Shown: positions 34,497-42,893 of the stretch, piece by piece
How positions within the stretch are numbered: position 1 is the stretch's first letter
Layout of the letters: each line of letters opens with the position of its first letter
Assembly: GCF_000011065.1 (NCBI RefSeq)
Contig: NC_004663.1
Coordinates: forward strand, 2,542,001 to 2,606,000
DNA from: Bacteroides thetaiotaomicron VPI-5482
Lineage (GTDB): Bacteria; Bacteroidota; Bacteroidia; Bacteroidales; Bacteroidaceae
Length of the DNA stretch: 64,000 bases
Direction: 5' to 3'
Program-made: the position numbers and the translations under genes
Notes under the pieces: model-generated
What the model was told of the DNA's origin: nothing
Database searches by the model: none
Seen by the model: the letters and a program-made list of their open reading frames with translations, nothing else

Positions 34497-35206
34497 GACA
34501 ATTCGCTTTCTTCTTTTACTTTTTCGTTGGAGCGGTAGTAATATACCAGCCCATAGTCACGACATTTTTCCAACCGGGCTTCATTGGGGTTCACTTCCTG
34601 GAATTTTGTTTCTACCTGATTCCAGATATCCAGAATCAGTTCATCTGCCCGGTCACGCATCGAAGCCAGCTCATCCAGACTCCGGTTGGTGGCGGACTGG
34701 TAACTCTTCTGACGTTCGTAGCTATCCAGAAAAATATCATAATGCACTTTTACGCGCGCAATAGTCGGGTTATAAATGGGGATTCCCCCTTGTGAGGTTC
34801 TCCGCTGCTCTCCTTCAATGATCTTTCTCCCCCACTCTACCAAAGCTGCTTCGCTTAATAAATCCGGTACCACATTCGCTTCCGGAAGATCATAAAGTTC
34901 TTTATGCACCGATTTGATTTCATCGCGAAGCACCGCGAGGTTGAGTACTTGAATAAAATGGGATATATACAGCCGTGCCATCCGCACATTTGCCTGATGC
35001 TTGCGACTGGCTCTCGACTGGTTGTCATAACATTGGGTATAGTAAATCTGCGCAGCTTCAAACTTCAGCAGAAAATTACGGGCTTCGAATAATGTTTTCA
35101 GTGAGATAGCCAAGTCCCGCACATTATACACGTCACCCTTCTCGACCGCTGCTTTCAGCGCCCGTACTCTGGCTTGATCCGTATTTGGCAATCGTCTGTA
35201 AGGCAT
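34490..35206 (-). CDS. Unknown Bacteroides protein, alpha-helical
   Basis: 238 residues, soluble and almost wholly helical, with no signal peptide or membrane segment. Segments worth noting: NTDQARVRALKAAVEKGDVYNVRDLAISLKT (first 40), AQIYYTQCYDNQSRASRKHQANVRMARLYI and NQVETKFQEVNPNEARLEK. The start is placed at the ATG at 35206 because the coding frame extends to it without a better start. It is flanked by a prenyl synthetase and tatD and overlaps tatD by 7 bp. The family is not recognised. Confidence 0.7.
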   Translation of the reverse strand: MPYRRLPNTDQARVRALKAAVEKGDVYNVRDLAISLKTLFEARNFLLKFEAAQIYYTQCYDNQSRASRKHQANVRMARLYISHFIQVLNLAVLRDEIKSVHKELYDLPEANVVPDLLSEAALVEWGRKIIEGEQRRTSQGGIPIYNPTIARVKVHYDIFLDSYERQKSYQSATNRSLDELASMRDRADELILDIWNQVETKFQEVNPNEARLEKCRDYGLVYYYRSNEKVKEESELSC

Positions 35207-35221
35207 TTCCCACCAACTTTA

Positions 35222-36196
35222 CTACATTTCCCGATACATCAGTAATTTCACTAAATTCTTAAGTTCTTTCTTCTTCTCTTCTGCAACTGCAACTGCTTCA
35301 AGACTCTCCATAGCCAGCGTATAATATTCGCGCATTTTGTTTTCACAAACGCTGCGGATAGTCAACTGATTATAAATCTCCGTCACTGCCGCTATCTTTT
35401 CTGCCGGCTGACAGTTGTCTGCATTCAGCCAGCGATTCAGTTCTTCCAGCTGTTCTCCGTTTGCACGTTCCAGTGCTTTGATCAGCATATATGTCTTCTT
35501 ATTGCAAAGGATGTCTCCACCGATTTTCTTTCCGAACACTTCCGGATCGCCATAAACATCCAGCAAATCATCCTGTAACTGGAATGCAACCCCTATCTGC
35601 ATACCAAAATTATAAAGATTCTCCGCATCAGCGGCAGACGCTCCTGCCAGAATCGCACCGATCTTCAGACTTGCGGCAAGCAATACAGCCGTTTTCAGAC
35701 GAATCATTTCAATATATTCGTCTTCCGCCACATCGTTGCGCGACTCAAATTCCATATCCAACTGCTGCCCTTCACAAATTTCCAACGCAGTCAGACTAAA
35801 CAAATCAATGACTTCTTTCAAATGCTCGGGCGCACAACCGGCTACATACCGGAAAGCCAGTATCAGCATGGTATCACCCGACAAAATAGCTGTGTTATCG
35901 TTCCAGACCTTATGCACAGTCGGTTTTCCTCTGCGCATATCCGAACGATCCATCAGATCATCATGCAACAAAGTGTGATTATGATAAACTTCGATACCGG
36001 TAGCAGGATCGTAAATTGATGAAACATCTTCCTTATACAAGTTATATGCCATCAGCATCAATACAGGACGAATCCGCTTTCCTCCCAGAGAAAGGATGTA
36101 TTCGATTGGTTCGTAGAGTCCTTCCGGAGTCCGGGTTATCTGAATTTCAGATAGGTGGTTGTTTATTTTATCAAGTAATTGAGAAGCTGTAAACAT
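35222..36196 (-). CDS. Trans-isoprenyl diphosphate synthase
   Basis: 324 residues. First Asp-rich motif LLHDDLMDRS (about 77-86), second QLQDDLLDVYGD (about 208-219). Other markers are GGKRIRPVLMLMAYNLY (substrate Arg/Lys) and GDTMLILAFRYVAG. The motif sequence fits medium to long chain all-trans synthases (farnesyl, octaprenyl type) that make quinone side-chain or lipid carrier precursors. The product length is set by residues before the first DD, which I cannot assign. It runs in the same direction as tonB and is followed by the unknown gene and tatD. Confidence 0.9.
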   Translation of the reverse strand: MFTASQLLDKINNHLSEIQITRTPEGLYEPIEYILSLGGKRIRPVLMLMAYNLYKEDVSSIYDPATGIEVYHNHTLLHDDLMDRSDMRRGKPTVHKVWNDNTAILSGDTMLILAFRYVAGCAPEHLKEVIDLFSLTALEICEGQQLDMEFESRNDVAEDEYIEMIRLKTAVLLAASLKIGAILAGASAADAENLYNFGMQIGVAFQLQDDLLDVYGDPEVFGKKIGGDILCNKKTYMLIKALERANGEQLEELNRWLNADNCQPAEKIAAVTEIYNQLTIRSVCENKMREYYTLAMESLEAVAVAEEKKKELKNLVKLLMYREM

Positions 36197-36222
36197 GATG
36201 AAAACAAAGATTAATGAATAAA

Positions 36223-36246
36223 AAGAGGCTGCATTCGCAGCCTCTT
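36223..36246 (-). terminator. Terminator after tonB
   Basis: AAGAGGCTGC pairs with GCAGCCTCTT around ATTC, between the tonB stop (36267) and the prenyl synthetase start (36196). A T-run follows on the minus strand. It could be a partial terminator allowing read-through. Confidence 0.75.
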
Positions 36247-36266
36247 AAATGTATGAGTGTTACAAA

Positions 36267-36950
36267 TTACTGCAATCTGAACATTACAGGAACTGTAAAT
36301 TTAACGCGAACCGGTTTACCACGCTGCATACCTGGTTTCCATTTCGGCATCGTGTTGATCACACGGAGAGCTTCTTTATCCAGATACGGGTCTACACTGC
36401 GTACAACTTTTGCATCTACGATACTACCGTCTTTGTTAACAACGAACTGTACGATAACACGACCTTGAGTACCATTTTCCTGTGCGATAGTCGGATATTT
36501 GATATTTTTAGCCAGATACTGCATCAATGCTGCCTGTCCACCCGGGAAGTCCGGCATGTTTTCTACAACTTCGAAGATAGTCTGTTCTTCCGGCTCTTCC
36601 TCAACTACTTGTACCGGTACGTATTTTACTTCCACTTTCGGTGTGTTATCCTCATTAAGGATGGTAGTTGATTCTTCAATATCTGCCTGGTCATCGACAA
36701 TTTCCAGCAATTCGGCCACCTTCGGTGCCTCGGGTGGTGGTGGGGTCGCTTGTTCAGGGGTTTCGGTAATAGGAATGATTTCCTCTTCAAAAACAACATC
36801 AGCTACAGCCTGGCTTGTATCGATTTTCACGTCACGCTGGGTCCATTCGAACGCCACGAACATAAAAGCCAATACCACCACGTAACCGATCAGCAGCCAT
36901 GTGGATTTCTTTCCTTCCAGGTCTGCCTTGGGTGATTTTTTAACTTCCAT
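36267..36950 (-). CDS. tonB: TonB energy transducer
   Basis: 227 residues. The membrane anchor is LLIGYVVVLAFMFVAFEW (about 21-38). A Pro/Glu-rich periplasmic spacer (TPEQATPPPPEAPKVAE; about 65-80) and an acidic central section (VVEEEPEEQ) follow. The C-terminal TonB domain (about 135-227) has QYLAKNIKYPTIAQENGTQG and RVIVQFVVNKDGSIVDAKVV. It spans the periplasm and delivers ExbB/ExbD-derived energy to outer-membrane receptors. A monocistronic layout with its own promoter and terminator is likely. Confidence 0.92.
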   Translation of the reverse strand: MEVKKSPKADLEGKKSTWLLIGYVVVLAFMFVAFEWTQRDVKIDTSQAVADVVFEEEIIPITETPEQATPPPPEAPKVAELLEIVDDQADIEESTTILNEDNTPKVEVKYVPVQVVEEEPEEQTIFEVVENMPDFPGGQAALMQYLAKNIKYPTIAQENGTQGRVIVQFVVNKDGSIVDAKVVRSVDPYLDKEALRVINTMPKWKPGMQRGKPVRVKFTVPVMFRLQ

Positions 36951-37005
36951 AATTTTGTTAATATAATGATTAATAAAAAAAAGTGTCTTCCTATGTGTCT
37001 CTGGG

Positions 37006-37013
37006 CAAATATA
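37006..37013 (-). promoter_or_regulatory. -7 box for tonB
   Basis: The minus strand reads TATATTTG, 56 bp before the tonB ATG at 36950, in the divergent region shared with cmk. Confidence 0.5.
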
Positions 37014-37138
37014 CTACATTTTCAGATAACCGTCCGTTTCTTTGTATCTTTTTATCCGGCTTTTTAACTTTTTTAATTCTTTCATACTCATTCAGTTGCT
37101 TTTACAGTCAAATCTATGGCTGATTTTCAAAATAAGCG

Positions 37139-37146
37139 TATCTTTG
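37139..37146 (+). promoter_or_regulatory. -7 box for cmk
   Basis: TATCTTTG lies 27 bp before the cmk ATG at 37173. Confidence 0.6.
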
Positions 37147-37172
37147 GCGGACAAATATAAGAAGCAGATAAT

Positions 37173-37862
37173 ATGAAAAAGATAACAATCGCAATCGACG
37201 GCTTTTCCTCCTGCGGAAAAAGTACAATGGCCAAAGATCTCGCCCGCGAAGTAGGATACATTTATATAGATAGTGGGGCAATGTATCGCGCAGTCACCTT
37301 ATATAGTATTGAAAACGGGATATTTAACGGAGACGTTATCGATACGGAGAAGCTGAAAGAAGCAATCCGGGATATCCGGATTACTTTCCGCCCCAATCCG
37401 GAGACGGGACGTCCGGACACCTACCTCAACGGGGTGAACGTAGAGAATAAAATCCGTACAATGGGGGTTTCGTCCAAAGTCAGCCCTATCAGCGCACTCG
37501 ATTTTGTACGCGAAGCGATGGTAGCACAGCAACAGGCCATGGGTAAAGAAAAAGGGATTGTGATGGACGGACGGGACATCGGAACCACGGTTTTCCCGGA
37601 TGCGGAACTGAAAATATTTGTTACGGCCACACCGGAGATTCGTGCCCAACGCCGTTTTGACGAACTGAAAGCAAAAGGCCAGGAAGGCAGTTTCGAGGAA
37701 ATTCTTGAGAACGTAAAGCAACGGGATTACATCGATCAGCATCGTGAAGTGAGCCCATTGCGCAAAGCGGACGACGCTCTGCTGCTCGACAATTCCAATC
37801 TGAGCATCGAACAGCAGAAGGAATGGCTGTCGGAACAATTCGGGAAAGTAGTAAAGGAATAG
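37173..37862 (+). CDS. cmk: Cytidylate kinase
   Basis: 229 residues. P-loop GFSSCGKST (8-16). CMP-binding region YIDSGAMYRAVTLYSIENG. GKEKGIVMDGRDIGTTVFPDAELKIFV is the classic cytidylate kinase core. It phosphorylates CMP and dCMP. The gene is 18 bp before ispH and probably co-transcribed with it. Confidence 0.96.
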   Translation: MKKITIAIDGFSSCGKSTMAKDLAREVGYIYIDSGAMYRAVTLYSIENGIFNGDVIDTEKLKEAIRDIRITFRPNPETGRPDTYLNGVNVENKIRTMGVSSKVSPISALDFVREAMVAQQQAMGKEKGIVMDGRDIGTTVFPDAELKIFVTATPEIRAQRRFDELKAKGQEGSFEEILENVKQRDYIDQHREVSPLRKADDALLLDNSNLSIEQQKEWLSEQFGKVVKE

Positions 37863-37880
37863 AGGATAGAAATCGAGTGT

Positions 37881-38750
37881 ATGATTAAAGTAGAGATAGA
37901 CGAAGGTTCCGGCTTCTGCTTCGGCGTGGTCACAGCCATCCACAAGGCGGAAGAAGAACTGGCAAAAGGAGAAACGCTCTATTGCCTGGGAGATATTGTA
38001 CACAACAGCCGGGAGGTAGAAAGGCTGAAGGCAATGGGACTGATTACGATCAACCGTGATGAATTCAGACAATTGCGCAATGCCAAAGTATTGCTTCGCG
38101 CACACGGAGAGCCACCGGAGACTTACCAGATCGCCCACAAGAATAATATCGAAATCATCGATGCAACCTGTCCGGTCGTACTGCGGCTTCAAAAGCGCAT
38201 CAAACAAGAGTTCCGGAAGGAAGATTTTGAAGAAAAGCAAATTGTGATCTACGGCAAGAACGGTCATGCAGAAGTGCTGGGACTGGTAGGGCAGACCGGC
38301 GGTCAAGCCATTGTCATCGAAAGTGCGGAAGAAGCCAAAAAGCTGGATTTCACTAAAAGCATCCGCCTTTTCTCACAGACCACAAAGTCTCTGGACGAGT
38401 TTCAGGAGATTGTAGAATACATCAAACTCCACATTTCACCGGATGCCACTTTCGAATATTACGATACAATCTGCCGGCAGGTAGCTAACCGTATGCCCAA
38501 TCTCAGGGAATTTGCGGCAACGCACGATCTGATTTTCTTCGTCAGCGGGAAAAAGAGTTCGAACGGAAAGATGCTTTTTGAAGAATGCCTGAAAGTAAAC
38601 GCCAACTCACATCTGATTGATAATGAGAAAGAAATCGATCCCACTTTACTCCGGAATGTGAAATCCATCGGCGTATGCGGAGCGACTTCCACTCCCAAAT
38701 GGCTGATGGAAAAAATACATGACCATATCCAGCTATTGATAAAAGATTAA
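37881..38750 (+). CDS. ispH: 4-hydroxy-3-methylbut-2-enyl diphosphate reductase
   Basis: 289 residues. The three iron-sulfur Cys are visible: Cys13 in GSGFCFGV, the one in ATCPVV near 96 and CGATSTP near 266. His residues of the active site occur in DIVHNSREVE and AHGEPPE. It makes isopentenyl and dimethylallyl diphosphate at the end of the MEP pathway, feeding prenyl synthases such as that at 35222. It sits right after cmk. Confidence 0.95.
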   Translation: MIKVEIDEGSGFCFGVVTAIHKAEEELAKGETLYCLGDIVHNSREVERLKAMGLITINRDEFRQLRNAKVLLRAHGEPPETYQIAHKNNIEIIDATCPVVLRLQKRIKQEFRKEDFEEKQIVIYGKNGHAEVLGLVGQTGGQAIVIESAEEAKKLDFTKSIRLFSQTTKSLDEFQEIVEYIKLHISPDATFEYYDTICRQVANRMPNLREFAATHDLIFFVSGKKSSNGKMLFEECLKVNANSHLIDNEKEIDPTLLRNVKSIGVCGATSTPKWLMEKIHDHIQLLIKD

Positions 38751-38840
38751 AAAGAAAGATAGAAGAGACAATTTGAATATTTTTAATGGTTTCGACACAC
38801 GAAAAAAAACTTATGAAACACTGCTTTCAACTTTTTGTTG

Positions 38841-38848
38841 TACATTTG
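38841..38848 (+). promoter_or_regulatory. -7 box for pfkA
   Basis: TACATTTG lies 31 bp before the pfkA ATG at 38879. Confidence 0.6.
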
Positions 38849-38878
38849 CCACGTCAAACTAATTAATGAAAGATTGTT

Positions 38879-39859
38879 ATGGGAACAGTTAAATGTATCG
38901 GTATTTTGACTTCGGGAGGTGATGCTCCGGGAATGAATGCGGCCATCCGCGCAGTAACACGTGCAGCTATCTACAACGGACTACAAGTAAAAGGTATATA
39001 TAGAGGATACAAAGGTCTGGTGACAGGCGAAATCAAAGAGTTCAAGAGCCAGAACGTAAGTAATATCATCCAACTGGGTGGAACCATCCTGAAAACAGCC
39101 CGCTGTAAGGAGTTCACCACACCGGAAGGCCGCCAGCTGGCTTATGATAATATGAAAAGAGAAGGCATCGATGCTTTGGTGATCATCGGTGGTGACGGTT
39201 CGCTGACAGGCGCCCGAATCTTCGCACAGGAATTCGATGTTCCATGTATCGGACTTCCGGGAACGATTGACAACGACCTTTACGGCACGGATACCACTAT
39301 CGGATATGATACCGCATTGAACACCATTCTGGATGCAGTAGATAAAATCCGTGACACCGCCACTTCACACGAACGTCTGTTCTTTGTAGAGGTGATGGGA
39401 CGTGACGCCGGATTCCTCGCTCTGAACGGCGCCATTGCTTCGGGAGCCGAAGCAGCCATTATTCCGGAGTTCAGTACGGAAGTCGACCAACTGGAAGAAT
39501 TTATCAAGAACGGATTCCGCAAATCCAAGAATAGCAGTATCGTACTGGTAGCGGAAAGCGAACTGACAGGCGGTGCCATGCACTATGCGGAACGTGTGAA
39601 AAACGAATACCCGCAATACGATGTGCGTGTGACGATCTTAGGACACTTGCAGCGCGGTGGAAGCCCTACAGCTCACGACCGCATCCTGGCAAGCCGTTTG
39701 GGTGCCGCTGCCATCGACGCTATCATGGAAGACCAGCGCAACGTGATGATAGGTATCGAGCACGATGAAATCGTCTACGTACCATTCAGCAAAGCTATCA
39801 AGAATGATAAGCCGGTCAAGAGAGATCTGGTCAATGTATTGAAAGAACTTTCTATATAA
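38879..39859 (+). CDS. pfkA: ATP-dependent 6-phosphofructokinase
   Basis: 326 residues. TSGGDAPGMNAAIRA (11-25) binds ATP, IGGDGSLTGA (about 103-112) and GLPGTIDNDLYGTDTTIGYD (about 123-142) form the sugar-phosphate site. The catalytic Asp lies in TIDND. GHLQRGGSPTAHDR is the standard C-terminal signature. It commits fructose-6-phosphate to glycolysis. Monocistronic with its own promoter and terminator; xusC lies convergent. I recall the same adjacency in B. thetaiotaomicron. Confidence 0.96.
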   Translation: MGTVKCIGILTSGGDAPGMNAAIRAVTRAAIYNGLQVKGIYRGYKGLVTGEIKEFKSQNVSNIIQLGGTILKTARCKEFTTPEGRQLAYDNMKREGIDALVIIGGDGSLTGARIFAQEFDVPCIGLPGTIDNDLYGTDTTIGYDTALNTILDAVDKIRDTATSHERLFFVEVMGRDAGFLALNGAIASGAEAAIIPEFSTEVDQLEEFIKNGFRKSKNSSIVLVAESELTGGAMHYAERVKNEYPQYDVRVTILGHLQRGGSPTAHDRILASRLGAAAIDAIMEDQRNVMIGIEHDEIVYVPFSKAIKNDKPVKRDLVNVLKELSI

Positions 39860-39891
39860 TAAAGGTAATACATTCATATAAGGTAATATAA

Positions 39892-39938
39892 AGAACGGTG
39901 GACGCAATGAGAGATTCAATGGTCCACCGTTCTTGTTT
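39892..39938. terminator. Terminator between pfkA and xusC
   Basis: A 12-bp stem (AGAACGGTGGAC with GTCCACCGTTCT) with an 18-base loop and then TTGTTTCAAT. It suits both converging genes. Confidence 0.75.
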
Positions 39939-39990
39939 CAATAAAGCTATCACTATTTCCAGGAGTCCGAACCGATATACCGGCATTCTT

Positions 39991-41364
39991 TCAAGCAATA
40001 TCTCTTTTCCCCGCGGCAGATAAAGCGATCGTCTTTTCACGCTTTCTCTTATTTATCATTTTCTTAATCCACAAATAATAACCGGTCAACGGCAAGGAAG
40101 CGCCCACTAATGCAGCCAAAAAAGTAAGTATACGTGTCGTCATACCTCCCCAGTTGCCTACATGAACAGAGTAAATCCAACCGCGTATTTTTCCTGCCTT
40201 ATCCTGATGCTGATAAAGACTCGTCTCTGTAAATTCACCATTTTCCGTATTAAATGAATAACGGTCAGCAGCACGTTGATTCCCCAAACGGTCGAAAGCA
40301 ACGCTAGCCGTACCGGAGGAAACACTGATCTGTTTGTATGCCGGATTCTGAAGACTCAGCTTGTCATATATTTCCTGCCAATAAGCAAAGGCAGAAACAA
40401 CAGGCTTTGGCTGTTCAGTTTGCTGGTGTTTCCAATGTCTGCCGCCCTCATGCAGGTTGCCTTCCTGCCGTTCACTTTGTGAATAATCTGCGGATAAGCC
40501 TTCCTGTTTTTCTCGATGCGGCCTGTCCGGACGACCTCTTCTGCCACTTCCACGTTCTTCGGCATTCTCCCGTCCTTCAGTTTCAGCCTTCGGCTTTCCA
40601 TCCTGCAAAGCCAGTCGGGCATCTCCTTTGGAAGTGCTTTCTTTCTGCCCGTGCCCATGCCCGCCCTGCTGCTGCACTTCCACGCCAAAAACTTTATAAA
40701 AGGCTGTCCGATACCAAGTGAAAGACCACGTCAGTCCGGTCAGCGACATAGCCAGCAGAAGAACCAGCGCATACATTCCTCCCGCCACATGCAAGTCATA
40801 CCAAAACCGCTTCCAGCCTTTCGTGCCCGATATCTTCAGACTATTTTTCAATGCCTTACGTGTACGCGGCCACCAGACAATGATTCCGGAAATCAAGACT
40901 ACGACAAACATCAAAGTGCTGACGCCTACAATCATCTTTCCCCAGAAAATCCCCTCACCTCCCGGATTCATACTATCCAGCAACCAGCGGTGCATCCGAA
41001 ACATAAACGCAAAAAAACCGCTGCGCTGATTCTTTCCGGTAATCTCGCCCGTATACTGATCGACATACACCGAAGAACGGCGGGGTTTGGAAAGACTCAC
41101 CTGATAAGTGCGTTCCGGATCAGAGGAAATGCTGACACCTGACACAGAAACATCGTCGGGCAACGTGGCAGCCACCTTTTCCAACAACTGATCAACCGGT
41201 AACGGAGCTGCCTCAACCTGTTTCACAAAGTAAAGTTCCGGCCACATCAGTTCATTTACCTCATTCTCGAACACCAGCATGGCGCCGGAGAAACAGATAA
41301 GCGTGATTATTATTCCGAAGGGGACTGAGAGCCACAAATGAATTTTTCGAAAAAACTTTCTCAT
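39991..41364 (-). CDS. xusC: XusC-like PepSY inner membrane protein
   Basis: 457 residues from the ATG at 41364. An in-frame ATG nine codons upstream is possible, but MRKFFRKIHLWLSVPFG is the normal PepSY-TM start. Four membrane helices: about 8-30 (IHLWLSVPFGIIITLICFSG), 140-165 (IVGVSTLMFVVVLISG), 196-215 (ALVLLLAMSLTGLTW) and 405-430. PepSY domains lie between them. An unusual charged insert (about 230-335) with GGHGHGQKES and RRGRPDRPHRE is not part of the usual fold. It corresponds to the inner-membrane, third gene of the xenosiderophore system described in B. thetaiotaomicron. It may reduce or move ferric siderophore-derived iron. Confidence 0.75.
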   Translation of the reverse strand: MRKFFRKIHLWLSVPFGIIITLICFSGAMLVFENEVNELMWPELYFVKQVEAAPLPVDQLLEKVAATLPDDVSVSGVSISSDPERTYQVSLSKPRRSSVYVDQYTGEITGKNQRSGFFAFMFRMHRWLLDSMNPGGEGIFWGKMIVGVSTLMFVVVLISGIIVWWPRTRKALKNSLKISGTKGWKRFWYDLHVAGGMYALVLLLAMSLTGLTWSFTWYRTAFYKVFGVEVQQQGGHGHGQKESTSKGDARLALQDGKPKAETEGRENAEERGSGRRGRPDRPHREKQEGLSADYSQSERQEGNLHEGGRHWKHQQTEQPKPVVSAFAYWQEIYDKLSLQNPAYKQISVSSGTASVAFDRLGNQRAADRYSFNTENGEFTETSLYQHQDKAGKIRGWIYSVHVGNWGGMTTRILTFLAALVGASLPLTGYYLWIKKMINKRKREKTIALSAAGKRDIA

Positions 41365-41431
41365 TGTATTTGTATGGGTTACTTTTGGCACAACCTTGCT
41401 GATTTCATGATTGGCAAAGAATATTCAACAT

Positions 41432-42826
41432 TTAGTCTGTGAAAGTAGCGTCAACAGCTGATGAAGAGATGATATTTTCTCCAAAAATACCGTAAGTGGT
41501 AAAGCGGGTAATCGTATATTCGTTCGAACGTTTCGCAATACCGCCGTTTGTATTCAGTTCATAAGCTGTGGTTACACCTTCATTTCCCTGATTGTATTGG
41601 AGGCGATACAGATATTGGTCTTTGTAGAAAATCCAGGCAGTACCGGTAGCAGTTTCAAATCCGTTATTGTTGCCGGGAGTTACACTGCCACTTTCGAGAG
41701 TCGAGGTAGCCAGTAAGTAGTTGGCTGTACTGTTGGCCGATGTTACGGTAGCCGATACGACGTAAGTTGAGTGCGAATCCTTGGCAAGTCTACCTATCGC
41801 AGTGATTCCGGTAGCGTTGACAGTCAGCCCTTTTGTTGCCGTATGAGTAACCGGATCAATTTTATAAATAGCCGGATGATTGGTTTCTCCGTCTGCAGTA
41901 ATGGGAATGACGCCGACATAAGCCACGCCGTTCTCACAAAACGGGGTACCGGAGAAAGAAGAGATACGATCCGGTTCAGGCAGTCCGTCTACATAGTACA
42001 GTTCTCCCTTATCCCCATTTCCTGTCGCCTTGAAGACAGCCATTCGCGTAGCTCCCGTGCCACGTGAGTTAATTTCGCCTGTGTACATCTGCAACAAGAA
42101 ATAGTCTCCGGTGATGTGCCAGCAGCGCAGGAATGACTTGCCGCCCGAGAGTTCTTCCAGATTACAGTAATAGCTGTCAAAGTCAGTCGCGCCAGCTTTG
42201 ATGCGGACCACTCCTGCCGGTAAGTTGGTTTTCTGTACGTCGGCATCCATGATCTTGGCATAACTCGGGGAAAACACATATACGTCTCCATTGTCGGCAG
42301 CCCAAATCGTCTGATAATACTGTGAACGCATACGTCCGCAAGCATAACTGATTTTGTCCGTCCTGATCAGCGTCGGGTTGTTGAAGTTTTCATCGTTGTA
42401 GATAGCCACCCATGCTTCGTTGGGGTACTGAGTCCACTGCAGTTCCCCTTTCTCATAGCTGGAGCTGTTGCTGCCTCCGTCTTCGGTTTTCACCAGTTCC
42501 GGATATTTCACCCACTTGCCATCTTCAAAAGCCGACCCGTATACACTTAGTCCCATAGGAATAGGAGCGGTATAAATTTTATTGTTGGCTTCAAGAATAC
42601 CTGCGAAAGTAACGTACTCGCCATTTCCCAAAAAGTTTTCGCCACGGATGACATCTCTGTTTTTCATGATCTGGTCAGTCACATGCAGATAGGTAATAGC
42701 TATTCCCTTCTGTACGGATTGCGTTTCTTCCGGAGCAACGGCTCCCTCAGTTTCATCACAAGAGGTACAAAGCGTACCTGTCAACAGAGCCATTGCAAAG
42801 CTCCACATCAAAAAATTCTTCTTCAT
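41432..42826 (-). CDS. xusB: XusB-like DUF4374 surface lipoprotein
   Basis: 464 residues. The lipobox TLCTSC gives the lipidated Cys at 23. It is a beta-propeller-like DUF4374 protein with many repeated strands, including YAPI-type entries such as KIYTAPIPMGLSVYG, PFCENGVAYVGVIPITADG and WIFYKDQYLYRLQYNQGNEG. In B. thetaiotaomicron the homologue XusB binds ferric enterobactin on the cell surface and lets the cell take it up from other bacteria. The gene follows xusA (67 bp) and is 67 bp before xusC. Family and operon support the call; ligand specificity is inferred. Confidence 0.8.
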   Translation of the reverse strand: MKKNFLMWSFAMALLTGTLCTSCDETEGAVAPEETQSVQKGIAITYLHVTDQIMKNRDVIRGENFLGNGEYVTFAGILEANNKIYTAPIPMGLSVYGSAFEDGKWVKYPELVKTEDGGSNSSSYEKGELQWTQYPNEAWVAIYNDENFNNPTLIRTDKISYACGRMRSQYYQTIWAADNGDVYVFSPSYAKIMDADVQKTNLPAGVVRIKAGATDFDSYYCNLEELSGGKSFLRCWHITGDYFLLQMYTGEINSRGTGATRMAVFKATGNGDKGELYYVDGLPEPDRISSFSGTPFCENGVAYVGVIPITADGETNHPAIYKIDPVTHTATKGLTVNATGITAIGRLAKDSHSTYVVSATVTSANSTANYLLATSTLESGSVTPGNNNGFETATGTAWIFYKDQYLYRLQYNQGNEGVTTAYELNTNGGIAKRSNEYTITRFTTYGIFGENIISSSAVDATFTD

Positions 42827-42893
42827 CTTTTTTTGAGTATTTGTAGTTAATCAAATTGTTTTTATTTCTCTCAGGTTTAAAATTCTTTCTGTT